Positions 27,729-36,541 of a DNA stretch of 64,000 nt are shown here, one piece after another. Source of the stretch: Methylomicrobium sp. wino1 (lineage in GTDB: Bacteria; Pseudomonadota; Gammaproteobacteria; Methylococcales; Methylomonadaceae). Position 1 is the stretch's first letter, and the number at the start of each line of letters is the position of its first letter. The position numbers and the translations under genes were made by a program. The stretch spans positions 1,178,001 through 1,242,000 of the forward strand of contig NZ_CP024202.1 of the NCBI RefSeq assembly GCF_003932755.1, read 5' to 3'. The notes under the pieces are model-generated. The model was not told the origin of the DNA and made no database searches. It saw only the letters and a list, made by a program, of their open reading frames with translations.

Positions 27729-29033
27729 ATGACTTCTTGTAACGATCCGGCATGCGCCAAAAAAGTCGAACTATTAAATAGCGAATGCCGTTGCGTGTCG
27801 CTAGACCGTCATGCTTTGCGCAATGAATTGCTGGCTCTTAACGATCTTAATCTATTCCGCATGCTCACCGAAGAGCGTCCGCATTTATTCGCAGAATCGG
27901 CCGTGTTTGTCGATGAGTCCTGTTTACGGCGGCAATGGGAAATTATCGCGGCACTGGAAAAAGTCATCGATTTACCGGCTTATCAACAGCGGGTATTGGC
28001 TTATGCACCTGTAACCGCCCTTTTTACGCCGAAAGCCCGTGGCGTTTTTCTAGGCTACGATTTTCATATCGGACCCAACGGACCGCAATTAATCGAAATT
28101 AATACGAATGCCGGCGGCGCCCTAGTCAATGCGATTCTGGCGCGCGCTCAAGTCGCTTGTTGCGAGCAAGCTGGCGACAGGCGTCCGGGTCAATTGCCCG
28201 GGGTGGAATTAAAGCAATCGCTCGAGCAAGTTTTCATCGATATGTTCATTGAAGAATGGCGGCAGGAGCGGGGCGGGCAGGCATTACACACGGTCGCCAT
28301 CGTCGATGAACAACCGGCCGAGCAATATATGTACCCGGAGTTTTTGCTATTCGAAAAACTCTTCGCGCGGCACGGTATCAAAGCGGTAATCTGCGATCCG
28401 TCGGAGTTGACTTTTAGCAACGGCAAGCTGTTATATCGAGAGCTTCACATCGATCTCGTTTATAACCGTCTGACCGATTTCGGTTTGGAAGAAATAGCCT
28501 CGCAAGCATTGCGCAATGCCTACTTAGACAATGCCGTGGTCGTGACACCCTATCCCAGAAATCACGCATTGTATGCCGACAAACGCAATTTGGCCGTGTT
28601 GACCGACACTGCGGTTTTAGAAGAACTCGGCGTAGATGCTGCCACTCGCGAGATTTTATTATCAGGAATCGCACAAACCGTCGTTGTGCGAGAACAAGAC
28701 GGGGAAAAACTTTGGTCCGATCGGAAACGTTTGTTTTTCAAACCGGCCAAAGGCTATGGCAGTAAGGCCGCTTATCGCGGCGATAAGCTCACTCGGCGAG
28801 TATTCGGGGAAATATTGCAAGGCGATTATGTCGCTCAACAATGGGTAGCGCCAAGCGAAAGGCACTTGGAAGTCGATGACGCAGTGATGGGTTTTAAATT
28901 GGACTTGAGGAATTATGTCTATAACGGTCAAGTGCAGTTAGTCAGTGCGCGTTTATATCAAGGACAGACTACCAATTTCCGCACACCCGGCGGAGGATTC
29001 GCGCAAGTTGTTGTCGTCGATCCGGGTGGATAG
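27729..29033 (+). CDS. Uncharacterised ATP-grasp-like protein
   Basis: No named family recognised. The 434-residue protein begins with a Cys-containing segment (Cys4, Cys9, and CRC at about 21-23 in SECRCVSLD). A core follows with GYDFHIGPNGPQLIEINTNAGGALVNA (about residues 108-134), which looks like the metal/ATP-binding end of an ATP-grasp fold (Glu and Asn in EINTNAGG). Later come FFKPAKGYGSKAAYRGDKLT (phosphate-binding type loop, about 334-353) and DLRNYVYNGQ. This order resembles circularly permuted ATP-grasp enzymes such as glutathionylspermidine synthase-like ligases. ATG at 27729 is used; an in-frame TTG at 27711 is an alternative. Monocistronic, divergent from the pentapeptide gene. 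Confidence 0.75.
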   Translation: MTSCNDPACAKKVELLNSECRCVSLDRHALRNELLALNDLNLFRMLTEERPHLFAESAVFVDESCLRRQWEIIAALEKVIDLPAYQQRVLAYAPVTALFTPKARGVFLGYDFHIGPNGPQLIEINTNAGGALVNAILARAQVACCEQAGDRRPGQLPGVELKQSLEQVFIDMFIEEWRQERGGQALHTVAIVDEQPAEQYMYPEFLLFEKLFARHGIKAVICDPSELTFSNGKLLYRELHIDLVYNRLTDFGLEEIASQALRNAYLDNAVVVTPYPRNHALYADKRNLAVLTDTAVLEELGVDAATREILLSGIAQTVVVREQDGEKLWSDRKRLFFKPAKGYGSKAAYRGDKLTRRVFGEILQGDYVAQQWVAPSERHLEVDDAVMGFKLDLRNYVYNGQVQLVSARLYQGQTTNFRTPGGGFAQVVVVDPGG

Positions 29034-29042
29034 AGTTCGACG

Positions 29043-29636
29043 CTAAACAGCCGACGCCAAAACGCTTAACGCCTTGCCCCGATGACTAATCGCATTTTTG
29101 ACTTCTGACGTCAATTGTGCCGATGCACATTCGAATTCGGGCACCCAAAATACGGGATCGTAACCGAAACCGTTGTCTCCGACCGGTTCATCCAAAATCC
29201 GACCTTCCCAAGTCCCTTGCGCGATCACGGGACAGGGATCTTCGGCATGCTCGATGAACACGATCACGCAGATGAAGCGCGCAGTGCGCTGTTCGAACGG
29301 CACGCCGGCCAATTCCTTCAACAACTTATCGACATTATCTTGATCGCTGGCATCCGAACCCGCATAACGCGCCGAGATCACTCCCGGGGCGCCGTGCAAA
29401 TAATCCACCGCCAACCCGGAATCGTCGGCGATTGCAGGCAGTCCCGAATGGAATGCCGCATTACGGGCTTTCAATATCGCATTCTCGACAAAGGTTTTTC
29501 CGGTCTCATCGACTTCAACGACTTGAAACTGCGACTGCGGCACAATCGGATGGTCGGCTAAAATCGCCTGAATTTCCCGGATCTTACCGGGATTACCGCT
29601 GGCCAGAACGATCTGTTGAGATGGATTCGATAACAT
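29043..29636 (-). CDS. rdgB: Non-canonical purine NTP pyrophosphatase
   Basis: Hydrolyses (d)ITP and XTP to monophosphates to keep deaminated purines out of nucleic acids. The 197-residue protein has the HAM1/RdgB signatures: VLASGNPGKIREI at residues ~10-22, DETGKTFVENAILKARNAA, PAIADDSGLAVDYLHGAPGVISARYAG, GFGYDPVFW and ISHRGKAL near the C-terminus. Start ATG at 29636 is immediately downstream of the rph stop codon at 29637, so the two genes form an operon. Confidence 0.96.
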   Translation of the reverse strand: MLSNPSQQIVLASGNPGKIREIQAILADHPIVPQSQFQVVEVDETGKTFVENAILKARNAAFHSGLPAIADDSGLAVDYLHGAPGVISARYAGSDASDQDNVDKLLKELAGVPFEQRTARFICVIVFIEHAEDPCPVIAQGTWEGRILDEPVGDNGFGYDPVFWVPEFECASAQLTSEVKNAISHRGKALSVLASAV

Positions 29637-30368
29637 TTAAAAGTTTTCCAGAGCTTCGGCTTGTTTTTCCAACAATTGTTTGATGCCATGCTCGGCTAGA
29701 CTCAGCATCGCATCGAGCTCGTCTTTACGAAACGCATGGCCTTCGGCAGTACCTTGCACTTCAATGAATGCCGACGCGTCATTCATAACGACATTCATGT
29801 CGGTCTCGGCATTGCTGTCTTCGGCATAATCCAAGTCTAAAACCGGAACGCCTTTGAAAATACCGACCGAGACCGATGCGACTTGTCCGTGCAGCGGATT
29901 TTTCTTGATTTGTTTTTTAGCGAGCATTTTCTGCACCGCCAATGACAAGGCAACGAAGCCTCCGGTAATCGATGCCGTTCGCGTTCCGCCATCGGCTTGC
30001 AGCACATCGCAATCGATCGTGATGGTATTTTCACCGAGTGCCTTCATATCGACCGCGGCTCTCAGCGATCGACCGATCAAGCGTTGAATTTCCTGAGTGC
30101 GGCCGCCTTGTTTGCCGCGACTCGCTTCACGCCCCATTCGGTCGTGTGTGGAGCGGGGCAACATCCCGTATTCGGCGGTAATCCAGCCTTCGCCCTTACC
30201 TTTGAGAAATCGCGGCACGTTAGTTTCGACACTGGCCGTGCATATCACACGCGTGTCGCCAAATTCTACCAGCACGGAACCTTCCGCATGCTTGGTGTAT
30301 CCGCAGGTAAATTTAATCTCTCTCAATTGCTCGGGGTTGCGTCCGCTTGGTCTCATAGTGTTACTCAT
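29637..30368 (-). CDS. rph: Ribonuclease PH
   Basis: Phosphorolytic 3'-5' exoribonuclease that trims tRNA precursors. The 243-residue protein matches the family throughout: [90 protein letters not shown] (phosphate and RNA-binding Arg residues), [26 protein letters not shown] and [11 protein letters not shown]. Either ATG at 30368 or ATG at 30356 (MRPSG, the usual family start) may be used. First gene of the rph-rdgB pair. Confidence 0.96.
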   Translation of the reverse strand: MSNTMRPSGRNPEQLREIKFTCGYTKHAEGSVLVEFGDTRVICTASVETNVPRFLKGKGEGWITAEYGMLPRSTHDRMGREASRGKQGGRTQEIQRLIGRSLRAAVDMKALGENTITIDCDVLQADGGTRTASITGGFVALSLAVQKMLAKKQIKKNPLHGQVASVSVGIFKGVPVLDLDYAEDSNAETDMNVVMNDASAFIEVQGTAEGHAFRKDELDAMLSLAEHGIKQLLEKQAEALENF

Positions 30369-30426
30369 GATTAAATAACGCGATAGTATAACCGAAAGCT
30401 TTCATTTAAAGAGTGCTTTTGAGCAT

Positions 30427-31326
30427 TCAATTAGCAGTCAACTCTTTTAGATAATCGGCCACCGATTGCGGACGATCGGACGGCTTAACCGCCATCGCCC
30501 AATCGATAGCCGCCAACAATTTTTTTGAATATTTTTTTTTGTGAGCCTTCACGGCAGGGATCAGCGAATCATTCTGGGCGCGTTCGGTTGCTTGAGGCGG
30601 CGATCTATAGTCGAGGCAGGCCCGCATGCTCGCGCCGATCGCATAAAGATCGGTCCAAGGCCCTAGCGGTTTATTGCTTAAATATTGTTCGACCGGCGAA
30701 AACCCGTTGGTCAAGACCTTGCTTTGTTTGTGTCGAGCCGGATTAGGAAAAGTTTGAATCGCGCCGAAATCCAGCAATACAGGATCGTTTCCGGGGCGAA
30801 TCAAAATATTGGCCGGCTTGATATCCAGATGAACGAGATTATTCTGATGAATAAACCCAACGCCATCTAATAATGCAACAAATACTTGTACTAAAAATTC
30901 CTCGCTCATCTCCAGCACTCTTTTTTGCAGGATTTTTTCCAACGTCAGTCCGTAGTCGTAAGTCATCACCATGTACACTGTCGAATTTTCTTGAAAAAAA
31001 TTAATGACTTCAACAATATTCGGGTGTTTTAACTTTGCCAACACCATCGCTTCTTCGAAGAATAGCACCCTACCTCGCTTAAACAAAGCTTTGGTATCCT
31101 CGCTGTTAGCCACGACTTGATTATTCCAAGTTCTATGGGCTAATTTTCTAGGCAGATACTCCTTGATCGCGACCTGAGCCTGATCCAAACGACTACGGGC
31201 CAAGTAGACGGAACTAAAGCCACCGCGCGCCAATTCCCGCTCGATCATATAGTCGTCTATAATGGTGCCGGATTGGAGATAATTCCATTGTTTAGGATAG
31301 TTATCCGGATCGTAGTATTCAGCCAC
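30427..31326 (-). CDS. Hanks-type serine/threonine protein kinase
   Basis: A soluble 299-residue kinase with all key motifs: Gly-rich loop ELARGGFSSVYLA (residues ~31-43), VAIKEYLP with the ATP-binding Lys, catalytic loop HLDIKPANIL, metal-binding LLDFGAIQ, and an APE-like segment (GFSPVEQY) of the type common in bacterial single-domain kinases. There is no transmembrane or sensor domain. A gene of this type next to yicC/rph is seen in other gammaproteobacteria. Substrates are unknown. It is divergent from yicC (55 bp) and 58 bp from the rph start. Confidence 0.92.
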   Translation of the reverse strand: MAEYYDPDNYPKQWNYLQSGTIIDDYMIERELARGGFSSVYLARSRLDQAQVAIKEYLPRKLAHRTWNNQVVANSEDTKALFKRGRVLFFEEAMVLAKLKHPNIVEVINFFQENSTVYMVMTYDYGLTLEKILQKRVLEMSEEFLVQVFVALLDGVGFIHQNNLVHLDIKPANILIRPGNDPVLLDFGAIQTFPNPARHKQSKVLTNGFSPVEQYLSNKPLGPWTDLYAIGASMRACLDYRSPPQATERAQNDSLIPAVKAHKKKYSKKLLAAIDWAMAVKPSDRPQSVADYLKELTAN

Positions 31327-31380
31327 TGAGTCGCGTCATTGGGTTAATTCGTGTAAAAACACGGCAATTATAGGTGAAAA

Positions 31381-32238
31381 ATGATCAGAAGTATGACGGC
31401 ATTTGCCGGAGATGAAGCAGTTATCGAAAATTTAACCGTTCTTTGCGAACTGCGTTCGGTTAATCATCGTTATTGCGACATCACTGTCAAGATACCCGAG
31501 CGTTTACGCTTTGCCGAAGCGCCGTTACGTAGCGCCATTGCCGCAAAAATCAAACGCGGCAAAGTCGAATGCGCATTGAATTATAAAAAGCTTCCGCAAA
31601 TTTTTAACGTTGATCTACAGGCGGTTGAAGCACTTTTAAACGCAGCCCGCACTATCGAATCGCTAATGCCCGAGCACCGAACATTTTCGGCTCTCGACAT
31701 CTTGACTTACCCGGGTATTCAACAGGAAGTCGGTACTGATAATGCCGTTCTTGGCCAAGGTATTACCGCTTTAGTTAACCAAACCCTCGATCAAATGATC
31801 GAGGTCAGAAACCGCGAAGGCCAACAATTGGCAAGCCTCATCGATGAACGCTGCCAAAAGATGCGCGAATTAGTCGTTGCTGCGCGTAACAGAATGCCCG
31901 AAGTTTTGGTTCATCTGCGGGAAAAACTGAAGCTCCGAATTCACGATTTAGTAATCGAACCCGATTTCGACCGACTGGAACAGGAATTGGTTTTTCTAAC
32001 CCAAAAACTGGATGTCGAAGAGGAATTGGACCGTCTCGAAACGCATGTCAACGAGGTGTTACGAACCCTAAATGACCAAGAACCGGTCGGTCGCCGGCTG
32101 GATTTTTTAATGCAGGAAATGAACCGAGAAGCCAATACCCTAGGCTCCAAGTCCGCCGATAAGGAAATGACCGGTATTGCGATTGACTTGAAAGTGTTAA
32201 TCGAGCAAATGCGCGAACAAATCCAGAATGTCGAATAA
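31381..32238 (+). CDS. yicC: YicC/YloC family endoribonuclease
   Basis: The 285-residue protein has the family N-terminus (MIRSMTAFAGDE), the ELRSVNHRYCDITVKIPERLR segment at ~27-47, and the C-terminal DUF1732 part with LDVEEELDRLETHVNEV and PVGRRLDFLMQEMNREANTLGSKS. E. coli YicC is an endoribonuclease implicated in small-RNA decay. Start ATG at 31381. It reads in the same direction as the pigment genes that begin about 80 bp downstream, but is presumably independent of them. Confidence 0.93.
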   Translation: MIRSMTAFAGDEAVIENLTVLCELRSVNHRYCDITVKIPERLRFAEAPLRSAIAAKIKRGKVECALNYKKLPQIFNVDLQAVEALLNAARTIESLMPEHRTFSALDILTYPGIQQEVGTDNAVLGQGITALVNQTLDQMIEVRNREGQQLASLIDERCQKMRELVVAARNRMPEVLVHLREKLKLRIHDLVIEPDFDRLEQELVFLTQKLDVEEELDRLETHVNEVLRTLNDQEPVGRRLDFLMQEMNREANTLGSKSADKEMTGIAIDLKVLIEQMREQIQNVE

Positions 32239-32320
32239 ACCAAATTCAGCCTGACTCTATCCTGTCAGGTTTATGCCTTGACTGGCTACATTCTTGGACT
32301 ATTGCCTATTAACAATACGC

Positions 32321-33013
32321 ATGCAATTGGATTTCATCATAACTCAATGGGCGGTTTGGCCGCCTTTACCGCCTGAGCAAAATAGCCCCAATCAGTGGCT
32401 TGCCAATGTGCCTCCCATGCTTAAAAGGCGCTTGACACCGCTGGCCAAGACCGTATTCTGTGCCGTTTCTCAGTGCATTGACACACATCGTATTGTGCCG
32501 ATGGTATTCAACTCCTCTCATGGCGAATTAGCCAAATCCTTGGCGATGATGGAAATGCTCGAGGCAGGCGAGGAAATCTCGCCGACAGCTTTCAGCCTGT
32601 CGGTCCACAATGCCATTGCCGGTTTGTTTTCGATGGCCTGGAAAAATAAGCTGCAATGTACCGTGCTCTCTCCCGGCGAGGAAGGCATGGCGCCGGCATT
32701 TATTGAAGGATTAGGTTTGCTTCAAGAAGGCGCGGAACGGGTGTTGTTGGTGTTTTACGATGAACCGTTGCCGGCCTTTTATCCGTCTTCTCCTTATCGA
32801 TTGTCTTCGGATACGAGCTGTGCGCTAGCATTGATGATTGCAAAAAGCGGTTCAGGACAAGCGCTGACGCTATCTTCTTCAGCATTAACCGGAAACGACG
32901 GCGAACAACCGGTACAATTGCCGGCCTTTACTCGCTTTTTGACCGAGCCGCAGACTCGACTGACCTTCTGCACGCCGCGCCGGAGTTGGATCTGGGAGAA
33001 ACGTTTTGAGTAA
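32321..33013 (+). CDS. Chain-length-factor-like beta-ketoacyl synthase fragment protein
   Basis: A 230-residue protein resembling the stand-alone N-terminal ketosynthase domain family (Ketoacyl-synt_2, PF13723) of aryl polyene loci. It has RRLTPLAKTVFCAV, VFNSSHGELAKSLAMMEML and PTAFSLSVHNAIAGLFSMAWKN. The last string sits where condensing enzymes carry their catalytic Cys; here there is no Cys, so it should not condense and probably acts as a chain-length or partner subunit. ATG at 32321 is preferred over an in-frame TTG at 32294. It heads the pigment gene group; the next gene starts 54 bp downstream. Confidence 0.8.
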   Translation: MQLDFIITQWAVWPPLPPEQNSPNQWLANVPPMLKRRLTPLAKTVFCAVSQCIDTHRIVPMVFNSSHGELAKSLAMMEMLEAGEEISPTAFSLSVHNAIAGLFSMAWKNKLQCTVLSPGEEGMAPAFIEGLGLLQEGAERVLLVFYDEPLPAFYPSSPYRLSSDTSCALALMIAKSGSGQALTLSSSALTGNDGEQPVQLPAFTRFLTEPQTRLTFCTPRRSWIWEKRFE

Positions 33014-33067
33014 CGTCATCCTCGGTTTTGGTGGCAACCGCTATTGCTATAATTTTTAGAGAAACGT

Positions 33068-33331
33068 ATGAGTAGTTTGGAAAATGAATTAAAAAAATTG
33101 ATTATCGAGTCGCTCGATTTGGAGGATATCGGCGTGGACGATATCGACAACCACGAAGCTTTGTTTAACGAAGGCTTAGGGCTGGACTCGATCGATGCCT
33201 TGGAACTGGGGCTCGCGATCAGAAAAAAATACAATATCCGGATCGATTCAGAAAAAGACGACGTGGTCAATATTTTCGCGTCGGTCGCGGCGCTGGCTGA
33301 ATTTATTGAATCCGAACAGAGGGCAGCATGA
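33068..33331 (+). CDS. Acyl carrier protein 1 of pigment cluster
   Basis: An 87-residue acyl carrier protein. The phosphopantetheine site is Ser41 in GLDSID. The surrounding helix II (DALELGLAIRKKYNI) and acidic surface are typical. It presumably carries the growing or starter acyl chain of the aryl-polyene-type pathway. Its stop overlaps the start of the second carrier protein (33328-33331, ATGA), so the two are translationally coupled. Two tandem carrier proteins at this spot are a hallmark of aryl polyene gene clusters. Confidence 0.92.
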   Translation: MSSLENELKKLIIESLDLEDIGVDDIDNHEALFNEGLGLDSIDALELGLAIRKKYNIRIDSEKDDVVNIFASVAALAEFIESEQRAA

Positions 33332-33591
33332 ACAATCGTGATGACGTTCTGCAAATGATCAGGGACATCATGCAGGAGATGTTTGAAATAAACGCGGACG
33401 ACGTGACACCGGAAGCCCGACTTTATGAAGACCTCGATTTCGACAGCATCGATGCGGTCGACATGATCGTCAAACTCAAGGAATTGACCGGCAAGGCCGT
33501 GAAGCCGGAAGATTTCAAGAACGCACGCACCGTAGGCGATGTCGTCGAAGCCGTCGATAAGCTGTCCATATCTAATGCGAAAATGGCTTAA
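33328..33591 (+). CDS. Acyl carrier protein 2 of pigment cluster
   Basis: A second 87-residue acyl carrier protein. Ser40 in DFDSID is the phosphopantetheine attachment site. Helix II continues AVDMIVKLKELTG. It differs clearly from the first copy in sequence, which suggests separate partners, for example one for the aromatic starter and one for extension. It overlaps ACP1 by four bases, and the next gene starts inside its 3' end at 33575. Confidence 0.92.
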   Translation: MNNRDDVLQMIRDIMQEMFEINADDVTPEARLYEDLDFDSIDAVDMIVKLKELTGKAVKPEDFKNARTVGDVVEAVDKLSISNAKMA

Positions 33592-34126
33592 CGCCTTCAT
33601 TGGCGTCTTGACGCTGTTATATCCACTGGCCGTTTATTTCAGCATTAAATCGGTACAGCCCTGGCAAATCGCTTCAGTCTTGGCCGCTTTGTTACTCGTG
33701 CGCTTGGTTTGCGGCCGGACTGCCGGAACGGCCAATCAAGGCTTAATCATCGCCGCGCTGCTGTTTTGCGGCCTGGCCGTCTGGAATAATGACGAGATCA
33801 CGCTGCGGTTTTATCCCGCTTTGATAAATCTGGGCCTGCTGCTAGTTTTTGCCTCGAGCCTGTTTTTTCCGCCGCCGGTGATCGAGCGACTCGCGCGTCT
33901 ACAACACCCCGATTTGCCGCCGCAAGGCGTGCTTTACACTCGAAGGGTCACCCAGGTCTGGTGTGTGTTTTTTTTGCTGAACGGCCTGATCGCCGCCGCG
34001 ACCGCGCTCTGGTGCAGTTTTGCTTGCTGGAGCCTGTATAATGGCCTGCTGGCTTATGCATTGATGGGTTTATTGATGGCGATCGAATACTGGGTGCGAA
34101 TCAGGACGCAGGATCATGTGCGTTGA
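33575..34126 (+). CDS. Small integral membrane protein of pigment cluster (COG4648-like)
   Basis: A 183-residue protein with about five hydrophobic segments. The run HPDLPPQGVLYTRRVTQVWCVFFLLNGLIAAATALW is shared in pattern with the protein at 50180 (FPEIPPDILVYCRQLTLIWTGFFAFNAAMCTVLAIW). Both belong to the uncharacterised inner membrane family found in aryl polyene loci, function unknown. ATG at 33575 overlaps the end of ACP2; an upstream start at 33539 is unlikely. Its end overlaps the next gene by 11 bases. Confidence 0.82.
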   Translation: MRKWLNAFIGVLTLLYPLAVYFSIKSVQPWQIASVLAALLLVRLVCGRTAGTANQGLIIAALLFCGLAVWNNDEITLRFYPALINLGLLLVFASSLFFPPPVIERLARLQHPDLPPQGVLYTRRVTQVWCVFFLLNGLIAAATALWCSFACWSLYNGLLAYALMGLLMAIEYWVRIRTQDHVR

Positions 34127-35810
34127 ACCGATTCCGCTGAGCCGCTTCGCCTTACCCTCGCATCCCGAACGGACCGTTGCCGTGCATGCAGAACACATGT
34201 TGGATCGGCGACGCTTCTGCGCCAATGTCGCGGCCGCGGCCTCGGCATTACAACGCCGAACGGAGCCTTGCTATGGTCTGTATCATGAAGATGCCTATCC
34301 GTTCGGGGTAGCGCTGTTTGCCTTGTGGCATGCCGGCAAAAAGGTCATCATACCCGGCAATAACTGTCACGCGACCGCCGATGAGTTGGTCTCGCAAGGC
34401 TGCGCATTGATTGGCGCCTGGCACGGACGCGAATCGTCATTGCCGAGTTCTGCCGAAGCGCTCATCGAATTGCATGCGCTAAACCCGGCCGATACGTCTG
34501 TGACGCTTTTTACCTCGGGTTCGAACGGCAAACCCAAAGCCATCGTCAAGACCCTGCTGCAATTGCAACGCGAGGTCGACGCCCTGGAAGCCCAGTGGGG
34601 CCAATTGTTGGGAGAGTCGGCGGCGGTATCGACCGTCAGTCACCAGCATATTTACGGATTGTTGTTTAGACTGTTATGGCCACTGGTGTCGGGGCGCTGT
34701 TTTCATAGCCAGCTATTTTTGAGTCCCGAGTCGATGATGAAAGCCTTGGCAGGCCAACCCGCCTATTGGGTCGCCAGCCCCGCGCAATTGAAAAGACTCG
34801 ATGAACTGACCGATTGGGCTCAAATAGCCAAGTTCAGCGCTATTTTCAGTTCGGGCGGACCGTTGCCGCCTGAGTCCACAGCAAAAATCGAGAGGCTTTG
34901 CGGGCAGCGGGTCATCGAAGTCTACGGCAGTTCCGAAACCGGCGGCATTGCGTGGCGCTGTTCAAGTCACGATACGCGATGGACGCCCTTTGCCGGTATC
35001 GGACTCAGTCGGGGCGAGGATGGGCGATGTTTGCTGACATCGCCCTATTTGCCCGATGAAAGCACCTATCCGATGGATGATCGGATCGAAATGCACGACG
35101 ACGGACGCTTTAGTTTGCTGGGTCGGCTCGACCGCATCGTCAAGGTGGAGGAAAAACGCTTGTCATTGGACGCATTGGAAAACGCCTTGAATCAATCCGA
35201 TTGGGTCGAGCAGGCACACTGTTTACTGCTCAGTAGCCGGAGGGACCGTGTAGCGGCCGCTATCGCGTTGACTGAAAGCGGCTTGGAGGCTTTACGCCAC
35301 CAAGGCCGCGCGGCCATATTCAAGTCATTGCGGCGGCAATTGCAAAGGGCTTTCGAATCGGTGGTATTGCCCCGAAAATGGTTGTTCTTCGACGCCTTGC
35401 CGATGACTCGGCAAGGCAAAATCGATCATGTCTTGCTTCGGCAATTGTTCGCGTTGGACTCGGCCAAATATCCCCAACTGCAGTCCTGCCGAATCGCGGT
35501 CAACCGCGTCGAACTGGAATTTCGCATTCAACCCGAACTGGTCTATTTCGAAGGCCATTTTCCGGGCATGCCGATTCTGCCGGGCGTGACGCAATTGGCT
35601 TGGGCGGAACATTACGGCAAACTGTTTTTTTCGATCGAACAGCCCTTTTTAACGATGGAAGCGGTCAAATTTAAAAAAATTATCCTACCGGATGCCTTAA
35701 TCAAAATGACGCTGGAATGGCGAAACGAGAACGGCAAACTCTATTTCGACCTGAGTTCGGTCAGCGAAGCGCACAGTTCCGGACGGATGGTGTACGGAGT
35801 TCGGCCGTGA
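34116..35810 (+). CDS. Acyl-AMP ligase fused to a hotdog dehydratase
   Basis: A 564-residue two-domain protein. Residues 1 to about 450 are an ANL-type adenylating enzyme: P-loop TSGSNGKPK at 133-141, YGSSETGG near 270-277, LLGRLDRIVKVEEKRL around 330-345, and the C-terminal catalytic Lys region TRQGKIDH. It would activate an aromatic acid and load a carrier protein. Residues about 455-564 are a FabZ-like hotdog domain (YFEGHFPGMPILPGVTQLAWAEH, with the His of GHFPG). In many aryl polyene clusters these are separate neighbouring genes; here they are one chain. Overlaps the genes on both sides. Confidence 0.86.
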   Translation: MCVEPIPLSRFALPSHPERTVAVHAEHMLDRRRFCANVAAAASALQRRTEPCYGLYHEDAYPFGVALFALWHAGKKVIIPGNNCHATADELVSQGCALIGAWHGRESSLPSSAEALIELHALNPADTSVTLFTSGSNGKPKAIVKTLLQLQREVDALEAQWGQLLGESAAVSTVSHQHIYGLLFRLLWPLVSGRCFHSQLFLSPESMMKALAGQPAYWVASPAQLKRLDELTDWAQIAKFSAIFSSGGPLPPESTAKIERLCGQRVIEVYGSSETGGIAWRCSSHDTRWTPFAGIGLSRGEDGRCLLTSPYLPDESTYPMDDRIEMHDDGRFSLLGRLDRIVKVEEKRLSLDALENALNQSDWVEQAHCLLLSSRRDRVAAAIALTESGLEALRHQGRAAIFKSLRRQLQRAFESVVLPRKWLFFDALPMTRQGKIDHVLLRQLFALDSAKYPQLQSCRIAVNRVELEFRIQPELVYFEGHFPGMPILPGVTQLAWAEHYGKLFFSIEQPFLTMEAVKFKKIILPDALIKMTLEWRNENGKLYFDLSSVSEAHSSGRMVYGVRP

Positions 35811-36541
35811 AGGTTTGCGTCATTATCCCGGTTTACAATCACGAAGACGCGGTCGGCACGGTCGTCGAGCAATTAAAACCCTACGGTCTGCCTTGCTATC
35901 TGATCAACGACGGCAGCACGCCGTCCTGCACTTCGGTGTTGAATCAATTGGCCGAACGTGAGCAGGATTGGGTCGTGTTATACGAACGCGCCGAAAACGG
36001 CGGTAAAGGCGCGGCGGTCATTGACGGTTTGCGCTTGGCGATAGCCGATAGCTTCAGCCATGCGCTACAAATCGATGCCGACGGACAGCACCGGCTCGAG
36101 GACATCGATCGTCTGCTGAAGGCGGCCGAACGACACCAAGAAAGGCTGATTCTCGGCAAGCCCCGTTTCGATGAAACCGTGCCCAAGGGCCGCTTGTACG
36201 GACGTCAATTCACAAACCTATGGATATGGATTAATACGCTTTCTTTTGCGATCGCCGACGGTATGTGCGGTTTTCGCTGCTATCCGCTTGCGGCGGTCGA
36301 GACCTTGCTGACATCGGCCCGCATGGGCCTGCGCATGGACTTTGACATCGAAATCGCCGTGCGTCTCTACTGGCAGGGCGTCGATGTGGTCAATGTCGAA
36401 ACCGAAGTGCGTTACCCGCTGGACGGCGTTTCGCATTTCGACATGCTGCGCGACAACCTGTTGATTTCAAGAAAACATGCGCAATTGTTTTTCGGCATGC
36501 TAGTGCGTTTTCCGCGCTTATTGATGAGGCATTGGCGATGA
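35807..36541 (+). CDS. GT2-family glycosyltransferase of pigment cluster
   Basis: A 244-residue GT-A fold transferase: CVIIPVYNHEDAVGTVVEQL at the start, LINDGST, RAENGGKGAAVIDGLRLA, LQIDADGQH (DXD-type site) and GMCGFRCYPL. No membrane anchor domain. Aryl polyene clusters commonly hold a GT2 of this type; it may attach a sugar or glycerol-type head group during lipid coupling of the pigment. The GTG start at 35807 overlaps the preceding TGA (GTGA). The next gene overlaps its stop (ATGA at 36538). Confidence 0.88.
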   Translation: MKVCVIIPVYNHEDAVGTVVEQLKPYGLPCYLINDGSTPSCTSVLNQLAEREQDWVVLYERAENGGKGAAVIDGLRLAIADSFSHALQIDADGQHRLEDIDRLLKAAERHQERLILGKPRFDETVPKGRLYGRQFTNLWIWINTLSFAIADGMCGFRCYPLAAVETLLTSARMGLRMDFDIEIAVRLYWQGVDVVNVETEVRYPLDGVSHFDMLRDNLLISRKHAQLFFGMLVRFPRLLMRHWR

